Below are positions 37,096 to 46,205 of a DNA stretch of 64,000 bases, in pieces. The notes below the pieces were generated by a model, which had not been told where the DNA came from, ran no database searches, and saw only the letters and a program-made list of their open reading frames with translations. Where the stretch lies: positions 372,001-436,000 of the forward strand of contig NZ_RPFZ01000001.1 of NCBI RefSeq assembly GCF_003815535.1, given 5' to 3'. The first letter of the stretch is position 1; each line of letters begins with the position of its first letter. A program made the translations under genes and the position numbers. This DNA comes from Aurantiacibacter spongiae (GTDB lineage: Bacteria > Pseudomonadota > Alphaproteobacteria > Sphingomonadales > Sphingomonadaceae).

Positions 37096-37688
37096 ATAGC
37101 GGTTTCTTCGGGCGCTGGGGACTTCTGGGAGGGCTGCATCGGTTATTCGGCCTGGCCTACGCGCGAATTCACACGCAGGTGGTAGCGTTCGTTCACAGAG
37201 TAGAGATCGGCGAAAACGTCACGATCATGCCGGGCGCCCTCGTGCGACCAGGAGCGGGTGGCAAAATCACGCTCGGCGATGACGTCTTGATCCATTCGGG
37301 CGCCCGCCTTCTCGCCTATGGCGGCACAATAGCAATCGGGAGCGGATCGTCGGTCAATCCCGGTTGCATCCTTTATGGTCACGGCGGACTTGTTATCGGG
37401 AAGTCCGTACTCATTGCCGCGGGGACGATCATCATTCCGTCCAATCATAACATCTCCGCCGACAGAGAGATCAGGGGACAGGGATCGACGCGAAAGGGAA
37501 TTTCGATCGGCAGCGATGTCTGGCTCGGGGCGAACGTAACCGTGCTGGACGGGGCCGAGATATGTGACGGCGCCATTATCGCTGCCGGTGGCGTCGTGAC
37601 TGGTCGGCGCATCGAGGAGATGGCAATCTATGGCGGCGTTCCCGCGCGCCGCATCGGTCAACGCGAGGTTCAGCGTGCAGAAGGCTGA
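37092..37688 (+). CDS. Hexapeptide-repeat acyltransferase
   Basis: A 198-residue left-handed beta-helix acyltransferase. Hexapeptide coils run from about residue 37 (VEIGENVTIMPGALVRPG) through ITLGDDVLIHSGARL and ISIGSDVWLGANVTVLDG, and the protein ends with AIYGGVPARRIG. The histidine in PSNHNIS is the likely catalytic base. The start is a GTG at 37092 overlapping the stop of the preceding gene. It presumably O-acetylates a repeat-unit sugar. Confidence 0.85.
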   Translation: MNSGFFGRWGLLGGLHRLFGLAYARIHTQVVAFVHRVEIGENVTIMPGALVRPGAGGKITLGDDVLIHSGARLLAYGGTIAIGSGSSVNPGCILYGHGGLVIGKSVLIAAGTIIIPSNHNISADREIRGQGSTRKGISIGSDVWLGANVTVLDGAEICDGAIIAAGGVVTGRRIEEMAIYGGVPARRIGQREVQRAEG

Positions 37689-37741
37689 ACGCAGCCAATA
37701 TCCTTATTGAATCACGCGCTTGCAGTCAGCAAAGAGCATCG

Positions 37742-38560
37742 ATGCCCGTTCAATCCACCAATCGCTATTACGAAGCCGCGCTAATCGCGGCCGGCAACCC
37801 CGTCGCGGCAGCGCGCTTCGCCGTCGATACGCTGAGAAAGCGGCGCGGAACCGCCCACCGGCTGTCGTTTCGCGGCATTCCGTTGCTGGTCCGGCCGAAT
37901 ACGCCGGACCTGCGCGTCGTGCGGACCTGCCTGCTCGGGGAGTTCGACGAGGTCATGCCGGTCGTGTCCGATCGGCACGGGCTCATCATCGACGCGGGGG
38001 GATATATCGGTCTTGTCTCCATCCTCCTCGCGCGGCGCTTTCCCCGCACGAAAATCGTCTGTCTCGAACCCAGTTCGGAGAACTTTGCCCTCGCGAGCCG
38101 GAATTGTGCCCCCTATGCCAACATCGAGGTCGTCAATGCCGCCTTGGCGCCCGTCGCCGGGGAATTGACGTTGAACGATCGGGACAAGGGCCAGTGGGGC
38201 TTTACGCTCGTCGCCGAGAGTGCTGATCGGGGGAAGACCCGGCCCATCGAGCAGGTACAAGCTGTGACTGTCGAGGACATCCTCGCTCGCTACGACGCGC
38301 AGGGTCTCGATCTCGTCAAGCTGGATATCGAGGGTGGAGAGAATGCCCTGTTGCAGGGTCGCCCCGAATGGGTCGCCAGGGCCGACGTGATCGTTACCGA
38401 ATTACATGACCGGATCGTGCCCGGTACCAGCGAGGTCTATGCCGATGCCATGACCGGCAGGATCGATATCGATATCGGCGGCGAGAAATTCATGTCGATC
38501 GCTCCCGACGCACCCGGAGCCAGTCATGCGATCGCGCGTCGGACAGCCGACACACAGTAG
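37742..38560 (+). CDS. FkbM-family methyltransferase
   Basis: A 272-residue SAM-dependent O-methyltransferase. The SAM-binding IIDAGGYIGLVSILLARRFP, VCLEPSSENFALASRN and the downstream LDLVKLDIEGGENALLQG are diagnostic of the FkbM fold. In this operon it probably O-methylates a sugar residue of the polysaccharide. It is 53 bases after the acyltransferase and 12 before the next gene. Confidence 0.88.
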   Translation: MPVQSTNRYYEAALIAAGNPVAAARFAVDTLRKRRGTAHRLSFRGIPLLVRPNTPDLRVVRTCLLGEFDEVMPVVSDRHGLIIDAGGYIGLVSILLARRFPRTKIVCLEPSSENFALASRNCAPYANIEVVNAALAPVAGELTLNDRDKGQWGFTLVAESADRGKTRPIEQVQAVTVEDILARYDAQGLDLVKLDIEGGENALLQGRPEWVARADVIVTELHDRIVPGTSEVYADAMTGRIDIDIGGEKFMSIAPDAPGASHAIARRTADTQ

Positions 38561-38572
38561 GCTCCTTCTTCG

Positions 38573-39538
38573 ATGTCGATCCATTTCATCGTCCCCCCTG
38601 CGTTCGCACGGGAACTTGGCGCCCTGCCCTCGCAGCGGGTCGGCGAGGATTATCCATACTGGCTGGGCGGTCGGTTCAACTGGGCGGCGCAGTCCTACCT
38701 GATCCTTCGCGAATACCGCGAGGGCATGACCATCTCGTCCGCGCCGCGGCCCGAACGCATGAATTTCGCGCATTGCATGACCTGGCGCGAGACTGTCGGA
38801 TCGCGCGGCGGGGAGTATCGCATAAGCGTGCGCGCCGACTATCCCCGCCTGTTCGATTGCGATTTCGAAATTCTCCAGAACCCCAACGCACGGTGCGGGC
38901 CGCGGCAAGCTTATCTGCCGTACTGGCCCGTGCCCGGCATGATTCCGCGTGCGGACGGCCGTCGGTCGGTCGAGCGGATTGCCTACGGGGGAAGGATCGG
39001 CAAGCACAACCTGGACGGTTCCATGCAGGGTTCCTCGTCCGATGCCGTGGCGAACGTGGCCGTCATTCCGCCCGACCGGTGGCATGACATGAGCGATGTC
39101 GATCTGCTGGTTGCCATCCGGGATTTCGATGGGAACGCCCACGACAACAAACCCCCGAGCAAGCTGTTCAACGCATGGAACGCCGGCATTCCCCTCGTCG
39201 CCGGAACGGACAGCGCGTTCAGCGCGATCGGACGGGCCGGCGTCGATTACATCCGCGTGGAAACGCAGCAGGAATTGCAACTCGCGCTGGCACGTTTGCG
39301 ATCCGACCCGGCGCACTATGCCCGCATCGTTGATGCCGGCCGACAACGGGCCGTAGGCTTCACGCGCGAAAAGCTGGCGTCGCAATGGCTCGACGTCATC
39401 GAGAACACTATCGCACCCGACTATGCCCGGTGGAACGAGGACGGGGGACCATCGCGTCGCCCGGGCTTGCCGCGTTTCCTCGATCAGGCCCGCGACCAAG
39501 CCGCTTCGGCCAAAAGACGTTTGCGGGAGCTTCTGTGA
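38573..39538 (+). CDS. Glycosyltransferase-like protein of unknown family
   Basis: A 321-residue protein without a clearly recognised family. The C-terminal half reads like the donor-binding half of a GT-B glycosyltransferase: DLLVAIRDF, then NKPPSKLFNAWNAGIPLVAG, SAIGRAGVDYI and a final helix with a conserved-looking WLDVIENT. The E-x7-E motif is not evident. The N-terminal domain carries many Arg/Tyr residues and no P-loop. Placement between an FkbM methyltransferase and a GT4 gene, with a GTGA overlap to the latter, supports a role in sugar transfer. Confidence 0.6.
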   Translation: MSIHFIVPPAFARELGALPSQRVGEDYPYWLGGRFNWAAQSYLILREYREGMTISSAPRPERMNFAHCMTWRETVGSRGGEYRISVRADYPRLFDCDFEILQNPNARCGPRQAYLPYWPVPGMIPRADGRRSVERIAYGGRIGKHNLDGSMQGSSSDAVANVAVIPPDRWHDMSDVDLLVAIRDFDGNAHDNKPPSKLFNAWNAGIPLVAGTDSAFSAIGRAGVDYIRVETQQELQLALARLRSDPAHYARIVDAGRQRAVGFTREKLASQWLDVIENTIAPDYARWNEDGGPSRRPGLPRFLDQARDQAASAKRRLRELL

Positions 39539-40821
39539 TCGCTCCATCGACCGACCATCCGCCACGACCGGCAACGGGAGGCTTGCCGAGGGTTCTCGCC
39601 GTGCAATTCGGTTCACGCCGGCAGTACGCCATGCCTGCCGCGCTGGCGGAGGCAGGCATGCTCGAAGCCTTGTACACGGACCTTTACGCAACCCCGGGGC
39701 TGAAGCTGCTTGGTGCCCCCCTGAAGGCTCTCGGCGGCTCTGCCGCAACCCGTATGTTGAGCCGGAATATGCCGGACGCCGTCGCGCGACGTACGAAGGT
39801 CTTCCCGTCGTGGTCCTGGAAATTGCAGCGCGCGCTGCGAGTCCAGAATGTGGAGGAGCGGGTGGAGGCCATCGACCGGGCCCATCGTTTCGCTGCAAGA
39901 TCGATGCTACGGGCCGGTTTCGGCGGGGCAGACCATGTGCTCGTCCAGTTGATGGAAGCGCGAGGATTGCTGGCAGCAGCGAAGCAGAAGAACCTGACGA
40001 CGATCACCGACGTCAATATCGCCCCCTCTACCGAAAGGATCGTCCGCGAAGAGCGGTGCAGATTTCCGGGGTGGGAAAAGGATGATCGCTATTGGGGCGA
40101 CGACGTCCTGGAACAAAGGGGCCTGCGCCCGCCGACGGATGAAGTGATCGAATCGACAGACATCTTCCTCTGCCCGTCGCAGTTCGTTCAGGACGATCTG
40201 GTCGAGAATTTCGCGGTGGACCGGGCCGATACAAGGCTGCTGCACTATGCCGCCAATCCGCGCTGGTTCGACATCGAACCCGACGCGCAACCGGGCCGCA
40301 TACTGTTCGCTGGCGAAGCGTCGCTGCGCAAGGGTATCCACATTCTCGCACAGGCCGCGCGGCTCCTTCGGGACAAGGGAAAACCCTACGAATTCCGCGT
40401 GGCCGGACAGGTGAGCGACACCATCGCGGCCAGGCCGGAGACGGGAGAGCTCGTCTTTCTCGGAAAACTGAACCATCAGCAGTTGCGCGAAGAGTTCACC
40501 CGTGCGGACATCTTCGCATTCCCCTCGCTGGCCGAAGGTTCGGCAGGTGTCACCTTCGAAGCGATGGCTTCCGGACTGCCTCTGGTCACGACCGCAGCTG
40601 CGGGAAGTGTGGCGCGTGATGGAAAAGAAGCCTACATCGTTCCCGAAAGAGATCCGCTTGCCCTTGCCGAAGCGATCGAGTGCCTTGTGGAAGATCGGAG
40701 CGTGCGTAACCGAATGGCGGCTGACGCAAGGGTGCTCGCCCGGACCTATTCATGGGACGGCTTCAGCCAGCGTCTGGGTGCCGCGCTCGTTCCCGCAGAA
40801 ACAAACGAACCTACCCGATGA
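39535..40821 (+). CDS. Glycosyltransferase family 4
   Basis: A 428-residue GT-B enzyme. The N-terminal domain starts with PRVLAVQFGSRRQYAMPAAL. The C-terminal domain contains ILFAGEASLRKGIHILAQAA and the E-x7-E motif in EGSAGVTFEAMASGLPLV. The start is a GTG at 39535 overlapping the preceding stop (GTGA), and its own stop overlaps the next gene (ATGA). It should add one sugar of the repeat unit; donor and linkage are unknown. Confidence 0.87.
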   Translation: MIAPSTDHPPRPATGGLPRVLAVQFGSRRQYAMPAALAEAGMLEALYTDLYATPGLKLLGAPLKALGGSAATRMLSRNMPDAVARRTKVFPSWSWKLQRALRVQNVEERVEAIDRAHRFAARSMLRAGFGGADHVLVQLMEARGLLAAAKQKNLTTITDVNIAPSTERIVREERCRFPGWEKDDRYWGDDVLEQRGLRPPTDEVIESTDIFLCPSQFVQDDLVENFAVDRADTRLLHYAANPRWFDIEPDAQPGRILFAGEASLRKGIHILAQAARLLRDKGKPYEFRVAGQVSDTIAARPETGELVFLGKLNHQQLREEFTRADIFAFPSLAEGSAGVTFEAMASGLPLVTTAAAGSVARDGKEAYIVPERDPLALAEAIECLVEDRSVRNRMAADARVLARTYSWDGFSQRLGAALVPAETNEPTR

Positions 40822-42140
40822 CCTATCTCCTGCTGTTCATGTCCCTTCTGGTGGGGATCGCCGGGCTCTTGCAGCGTTTCGGCTATATCAAGGTGCCCAC
40901 GCTTTTCGGACTGGTCATGGGCCTGTGGTTCTCCCCCCAGGTAATTCTGATCAACGAACCCCTGACACTGACGCAGGGATCGCTGAACGCGCTGGCCGTC
41001 ACCGGACTGCTATGCCTTGGAATGACGTTGGCGGGATGGTTTCTGGCAACGCGATCGTCATCGAAAAAACCGCTGGCGGCCCCTCCCGATTGGCAGTCTC
41101 TGGTTGCCCCCCTGGCAATTCTCACGGTCGTGATGGCGGTCTTGTGGTTTTCCCTCGCGCAACTGCGAACGACGCTGGACGCCAATCAGCAATGGACCGG
41201 TCCCGCGGTCATCATCACCTTCTTCATTCAGATCCGCACCATTACGCTGGCGCTCTCGCTCATACTCGTCATGAGGCACCGCACGCCGGCCACGATCGCA
41301 CTCGCGCTGGTGAACATCAGCATCTGCCTACCTTTCCTCGTGGTCTATCTGCGCCGGTCGGCGCTTATCAACCTGGCGATCGTGACGGTCGGCGCCATGT
41401 GGTTCGCACGGCGGATAGTGTTGTCCAAGCCGCTGATCCTGACGGGGCTGATGGCGGCGTTCGTATTCGTCTTCTCGATCGCTCCGCTACGCGATGCCCA
41501 ACAGCGGATCTCGCAATCCACCGGCGAAACCGTGTCCATCTTCCAGGAAGATCTCTGGAACGAGATCGATTTCGAGGAAAGCATCCGCGACAGTATCGGC
41601 GACGGCTACGATGTGCGGAATGCCGCCTATTCGGTACAGCTGGCCCGCGATACCGGGGATTACGCATACGGAGGTACGCTCTGGAACAGCTTTGTCAGCC
41701 AGTATGTCGCAAGGCAGATATTCGGCGATAATCTCAAGGAGGATTTGCAGATCAAGAGTGGTCTATTGCAGACCGACAATCTCCAATCCCGCTACAGTTA
41801 TTTCTACAAGACCGGTACGACCGGAACGGGCGTTGGCACGTCGTTTCGCGATTTCGGATATTTCGGTTCTCTGATTTTCGGCCTGATCGCGTTTTATCTG
41901 GGAAGACTTTTCGTCCGCGGATCGGAAGGGGATATCTGGGCGCAGGTCCTATACCTCGCCCTGCTGCCGAACTTGCTGACTTCGATTACCCACGGTTACG
42001 ATACCTTCTTCGTCATTCTGCCGTTGTTCCTCCTCACTATCGTGTTCCTGAGAAAACTGAGCGGACTCTTGAGCGGGGCCGGCGCCCGCCATCACAACAC
42101 CGTTCCCCGCCCGCGGTATCGTTCGCGATTAAGTGGCTGA
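40818..42140 (+). CDS. Polytopic membrane protein, probable Wzy-type polysaccharide polymerase
   Basis: A 440-residue protein with about ten hydrophobic segments and a periplasmic loop (about 230-330) that includes GTLWNSFVSQYVARQ and TGTGVGTSFRDFGYFG. Low sequence conservation with this topology is typical of Wzy polymerases, and it lies in the operon after the glycosyltransferases. The assignment rests on topology and context, not on a strong motif. ATG 40818 overlaps the preceding stop (ATGA); its end is adjacent to or overlaps the last acyltransferase. Confidence 0.7.
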   Translation: MTYLLLFMSLLVGIAGLLQRFGYIKVPTLFGLVMGLWFSPQVILINEPLTLTQGSLNALAVTGLLCLGMTLAGWFLATRSSSKKPLAAPPDWQSLVAPLAILTVVMAVLWFSLAQLRTTLDANQQWTGPAVIITFFIQIRTITLALSLILVMRHRTPATIALALVNISICLPFLVVYLRRSALINLAIVTVGAMWFARRIVLSKPLILTGLMAAFVFVFSIAPLRDAQQRISQSTGETVSIFQEDLWNEIDFEESIRDSIGDGYDVRNAAYSVQLARDTGDYAYGGTLWNSFVSQYVARQIFGDNLKEDLQIKSGLLQTDNLQSRYSYFYKTGTTGTGVGTSFRDFGYFGSLIFGLIAFYLGRLFVRGSEGDIWAQVLYLALLPNLLTSITHGYDTFFVILPLFLLTIVFLRKLSGLLSGAGARHHNTVPRPRYRSRLSG

Positions 42141-42141
42141 C

Positions 42142-42768
42142 ATGGGGGGGCTTTCTCTACGCGCGCGTACCTTTCTGAAGGAAATGGGATTCGCCGACTT
42201 CACGTTGCGTTGCCTTTCCTTCGGCGTTCGCGTCGCGGCCCTGAAACTTCGACTGCTATGGAACAATCTGCGCGTCCTCGCCTGGCATAAGCCAGCGCCG
42301 TTCAGCACGGCGTTCTTCGGCCGCATGCATTTCGGGCTCCTGCCGTGCCGCGTCGAGATCGGTCGCGATTGCGGATTTGGGGACGGTGTGACGCTCGCTG
42401 CAAACGACAAGGCGGTCATCCGCATCGGCGATGATACCACCATCAACAACGGCTCCATCGTGGTGGCGAGTGACGGCGTCACGATCGGCAACAGCGTTGC
42501 CATAGCTGAATATGTGTCGATCCGTGATCAGGAACACGGATTTTCTCCGGGTTCGGGCGTGCGAGGTCAGGGATACACAACAGCGCCCATCGTCATCGGC
42601 GATTGCACCTGGATCGGAAGAGGCTGCTATATCGCTCCGGGCACAGTTATCGGCAGGGACTGTATCGTTGGTGCGAACAGTGTGGTTCGCGGCATCTTTC
42701 CGGACGGTGTCCTTATTGCGGGCACGCCCGCGAAAATCAGAAAACGCCTGACCGAAGCTACCGACTGA
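42142..42768 (+). CDS. Hexapeptide-repeat acyltransferase
   Basis: A 208-residue beta-helix acyltransferase, the last gene of the plus-strand operon. Hexapeptide coils begin near CRVEIGRDCGFGDGVTL and continue through IRIGDDTTINNGSIVV, VTIGNSVAIAEYVSI and IVIGDCTWIGRGCYIAPGT, ending with IAGTPAKIRKRL. The likely catalytic His lies in RDQEHGF. ATG 42142 is used; a GTG at 42133 overlapping the preceding gene is possible. It differs from the enzyme at 37092, so the polymer may carry two kinds of acyl decoration. Confidence 0.85.
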   Translation: MGGLSLRARTFLKEMGFADFTLRCLSFGVRVAALKLRLLWNNLRVLAWHKPAPFSTAFFGRMHFGLLPCRVEIGRDCGFGDGVTLAANDKAVIRIGDDTTINNGSIVVASDGVTIGNSVAIAEYVSIRDQEHGFSPGSGVRGQGYTTAPIVIGDCTWIGRGCYIAPGTVIGRDCIVGANSVVRGIFPDGVLIAGTPAKIRKRLTEATD

Positions 42769-42831
42769 CGCTGTCTGCATGGACGGAAAGCGCGAACCGG
42801 CCGGGGGTTTGCCGTCCCGACATGTCGGTGA

Positions 42832-44022
42832 TCAGTTGATCTTGGTGAACGAAAGCCGGGTGAGGTTCCCGTCGAGATCAGAACGGTCTTCCCACGTATT
42901 GACCCCGATCTTCAGCCAGTAGACGCTGCACGCCGTATCGGACACGGTGAATTCGAGCGCCTCGCCGGTATCCCTCCAGCGATCCGCCTGTTCCGCGTCG
43001 GCGCATTGCAGAGTGGCTTGCATCCGCGATACCGTATCAGCATCGCCGTCAACGACGAGCCTGTAGGTGCCCGGTCGCAAATCGAGGAGCTGCCGTCCGA
43101 TTTCACCTGTCGAATTGGATGCGGCAAAGACGCGGTAGCCCCCTGACAAAAGCTTCGCCATCGTCTTGCGGCCACCTTTTTCGAATTGCCATCCGACCGG
43201 GGCGTATTCTTCGGAATCGATGTAGGCCAGATCGTTGTCACCGTTTCCCGGCAGGCCCCGCCAGATTGCCAGCGCGTCGGCAAAGCGCTTCTGGCGCACC
43301 GCTGCTGTCAGAAGTCCGCTATCGCTCGCTTCCGTCACACCCGTGTCCGTCAGGCGACGCAGGGCGAGCAGACCCTCCAGTGCCGTGGGTACACGTGAAC
43401 TCAGCAGCCAGAAATCGTTCGCCCAGACGGGATCGCGTTCAAAGGCAACGGCCAGTTCCCGAGCCATTCCGGGATTGGATAGCAGCGGGGCGATCGACGC
43501 GACCATCGCCGGCACGAAGGATGGCTTGACCACCGCGATCCTGTCGATCACCGCAAACGCCTCGTTCAGATCGTCTCGCTCCAGCGCAGCCTGGATCTGC
43601 AACAGGCCAGTATAGGAGTTGCGCTTGTCCAGATCGCCGGTCAGCGCAAGAAGTCGGTTGGCGCGCGCAGTATCGCCGCGATCCATAGCATCGACGGTAA
43701 AGAGGAACGCCGCATCGCTGGCCAACGGCTCTTTCGCATACGCGGCGTGGGCTAGTGCCATACCCGGTGGCCGCACCTTGAACCCGTCCAATGCGGGCTG
43801 CGGCGAAGTCGCCTGCGTCGGTTTCGCTGCCACGGTGACGGGGCTCGCGGCTCCCTGTGCGCCGGCTGCAAGATTGAGCCGGGTCAGGGCGAGCTTGGCC
43901 ACATTGAAGCCGTTCCAGGCGACGGCGGGAGACGGTACCCCGGAATTTCCCATCGCCTGAAGCGCGACCAGGGGAGCGAAAGCGGCCACCGTCAACGCCG
44001 CTACGATCCGGATCGCCTTCAC
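42832..44022 (-). CDS. Exported hypothetical protein of the polysaccharide export operon
   Basis: A 396-residue protein with an N-terminal signal or anchor (IVAALTVAAFAPLVALQAMG) that I do not recognise as a named family. Residues about 85-230 look like degenerate TPR/Sel1-type helical repeats (DRGDTARANRLLALTGDL, ALERDDLNEAFAVIDRIA). The C-terminal 120 residues are beta-rich and contain CADAEQ and ACSVYWLKIG, resembling a carbohydrate-binding-type sandwich. It lies 3 bases after wzc on the same strand, so it probably helps polysaccharide export or polymerisation in the periplasm. Confidence 0.65.
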   Translation of the reverse strand: MKAIRIVAALTVAAFAPLVALQAMGNSGVPSPAVAWNGFNVAKLALTRLNLAAGAQGAASPVTVAAKPTQATSPQPALDGFKVRPPGMALAHAAYAKEPLASDAAFLFTVDAMDRGDTARANRLLALTGDLDKRNSYTGLLQIQAALERDDLNEAFAVIDRIAVVKPSFVPAMVASIAPLLSNPGMARELAVAFERDPVWANDFWLLSSRVPTALEGLLALRRLTDTGVTEASDSGLLTAAVRQKRFADALAIWRGLPGNGDNDLAYIDSEEYAPVGWQFEKGGRKTMAKLLSGGYRVFAASNSTGEIGRQLLDLRPGTYRLVVDGDADTVSRMQATLQCADAEQADRWRDTGEALEFTVSDTACSVYWLKIGVNTWEDRSDLDGNLTRLSFTKIN

Positions 44023-44025
44023 GGC

Positions 44026-46203
44026 TCAGGCTTCCGCCGGCACGGAGTCGCGATCATTGCCGTATCCGTAACCGTACCCGTATCCGTACCCGTAGCCATA
44101 AGACGAATTGCGCTCATCCAGCTTCGTGACGAGAACGCCGATGATGCTGGCATGCGCCTGAACGAGGCGGTCGATGGCATTTTCGACGTAACGCCACTTC
44201 CCGGCATTAGCTTCGAGCGAGAAGAGCACGGAATTGGCAAGACCGGCAATGAGGGGCGCGTCTGCGAGACCGAGCACAGGCGGCCCGTCGATCACGACCA
44301 GGTCGTAATGCTTTTCCAGTTCGTCCAGCAGAGTGGAGAAGTTCGGTCCGGAAAGCAGTTCTGCCGCAGAGGTCGCCTTGCGGCCGGCAGGGAGGATATC
44401 GAACCCCTGCGCTTCCTCGGAACGCAGCAGGGTATCGCGCCACGAGGCGTCGCCCCGCAGAACCTGAGACAGGCCCATGTTCGAATCGAGGGAAAGATAG
44501 GACTGCATGACCGAGTTGCGAATATCCGCGTCGACCAGCAAGACCTTCTTCCCCTGGCGTGCCGCGATCGCCGCCATCGCTATGGCGCTCGAACTCTTGC
44601 CCTCGCCGGGGCGGGAACTCGTGATCATCAGCGAGCGGGGCAGTGCGCCCCTGTTAATCGAGACCAGCGAACTGAACGCAGCGAAATAAGCCTCGTAGAG
44701 GGCGGTATAGGGCATGCCGATCTCTTCGACGAAATCGCCATCGCTGATCGGTATGCTGCCGACCACGGGAAGTCCGAGACGGGAAGACACTTCGCGCGGG
44801 TCGCGCAGGCTCTGGTCGAGCTGCTCTCGCAAGAATACGACAGCCGCGGCGACAAGCAGTCCGATGACGAACGACAGCAGGAGGTTCTGCATGAGATTGG
44901 GCGAATACGGCGCCCGGGGGACGCGCGCGGCATCGACGACCGAGACGTTGCTTTCACCGATATCGGCCACGCCCAGTTCCCGGTATCGCTGCAGCAGACC
45001 GTTATACAGTTCCCGGTTGGTGTCCACTTCGCGTTGCAGGATGCCGTACTGCACGCTGCGGACGCGCTGATCTTGGAATTCGCCGCGAAGCTGATTGACC
45101 CGCTCCTGAAGCTGCTGCTCCCTCGCGCGGGCTTGCTCGAACCTGTCACGCACCGATCCGGAAGCCCTGCTCTGCGCCGCAGAGATTTCGCTGTCGAGCT
45201 GGGAAATCTGAGCGTTCAGCGCACGAACCGGAGGGTAGTCGTCGGCAAAGCGCGTGCGCAGTTCCGCACGTTCTGCGACCAGCGACGCACGCTGTTGACG
45301 CAACTGTCCGATAACCGTTTCGTCCGACATGTTGTAGGAGCCACCCGGAGCGGCCAGCGCACTCTGGGCGGCGATGCGTTCTGCCGTTGCCCGGCTGAGT
45401 TCCGCATTCAGCGCCTGCAGGTCCGATGCGACGAGCGTCTGCGAAGCCGTCGCGCCGCTGCCGCCCTGAACGGGTGCCTCAATCGTGAACAGGTTGTTGC
45501 TGGCGCCGTATGCGATCAGTTCCCGCTCGGCTTCCTCGAGCCGCTGACGGAGTTCGGCGAGCCGCTGCTCGAGGAACTGACGCGCTTCGATGGACGCTCC
45601 GTAGCGTCGGTCGAGATTGGACGCGATGAACGCCTCCGCCCAGCCATTCGCGATCTGCGCCGATACGCGCGGGTTGGGACTGGTGAAGCTGATGTCGACG
45701 AGCGACGAGCGTTCCACCGGAGCAATATCGATATTGCCGAGCAGGACTGAGGCCAACGCCTCTTCCTGGTTGGTTTCGGGAAGCGCGGTAAGGCCGAAGG
45801 TCTCGAGAAACTGCTCGTCCTGGGCGAGATTGAGTTCGCGCACGACACGCGTGGCGAGGGAACGCGCGCGGAGGATTTGATATTGCGTCAGATAATACTG
45901 CTGGTCGCGCAACCGCATCTCCGACGCGGTTCCTTCCTCGTCGACGATGCTGCTGTCGGTCCGGCTGATCTCGATCCTGCTCGTGGCACGGAAAAGCGTC
46001 GTATCGAGCATGGTGCCGACGAGGCCGATGACCAGGCTGGCAGCGACGATGGCAAGTATCAGCCAGCGGTTGTTCTTGATCGCCTGCAAGACCTGCTCGA
46101 CGATGGGGGCCACCAAGGAACTAGAACCATGAAATTCAGGCGCGGCCTTCGAGGCAACGGGCTCGGCTTCGGTAGCCGGGAGCTGCGTGGGGTACTGTGG
46201 CAT
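44026..46203 (-). CDS. Polysaccharide copolymerase / bacterial tyrosine autokinase (Wzc-like)
   Basis: A 725-residue inner-membrane protein controlling polymer length and export. The Wzz domain is bracketed by transmembrane helices at about 47-66 and 440-458, the second preceded by the Pro-rich APYSPN; a long coiled coil covers about 205-420. The cytoplasmic kinase has Walker A RPGEGKSSSA (531-540), Walker A' VLLVDADIR (554-562) and VIDGPPV. The C-terminus ends in seven alternating Tyr-Gly residues, the autophosphorylation cluster, encoded by a 6-base tandem repeat. Wza is just upstream and the exported protein just downstream. Confidence 0.94.
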   Translation of the reverse strand: MPQYPTQLPATEAEPVASKAAPEFHGSSSLVAPIVEQVLQAIKNNRWLILAIVAASLVIGLVGTMLDTTLFRATSRIEISRTDSSIVDEEGTASEMRLRDQQYYLTQYQILRARSLATRVVRELNLAQDEQFLETFGLTALPETNQEEALASVLLGNIDIAPVERSSLVDISFTSPNPRVSAQIANGWAEAFIASNLDRRYGASIEARQFLEQRLAELRQRLEEAERELIAYGASNNLFTIEAPVQGGSGATASQTLVASDLQALNAELSRATAERIAAQSALAAPGGSYNMSDETVIGQLRQQRASLVAERAELRTRFADDYPPVRALNAQISQLDSEISAAQSRASGSVRDRFEQARAREQQLQERVNQLRGEFQDQRVRSVQYGILQREVDTNRELYNGLLQRYRELGVADIGESNVSVVDAARVPRAPYSPNLMQNLLLSFVIGLLVAAAVVFLREQLDQSLRDPREVSSRLGLPVVGSIPISDGDFVEEIGMPYTALYEAYFAAFSSLVSINRGALPRSLMITSSRPGEGKSSSAIAMAAIAARQGKKVLLVDADIRNSVMQSYLSLDSNMGLSQVLRGDASWRDTLLRSEEAQGFDILPAGRKATSAAELLSGPNFSTLLDELEKHYDLVVIDGPPVLGLADAPLIAGLANSVLFSLEANAGKWRYVENAIDRLVQAHASIIGVLVTKLDERNSSYGYGYGYGYGYGYGNDRDSVPAEA
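44059..44100 (-). repeat. Hexanucleotide microsatellite (TACGGN) encoding the Wzc tyrosine tail
   Basis: Seven consecutive Tyr-Gly codon pairs are encoded by TACGGN units (one TATGGC), read on the minus strand. Each unit is 6 bases, so gain or loss of units would change the number of tyrosines without shifting the frame. Confidence 0.8.
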
Positions 46204-46205
46204 GA

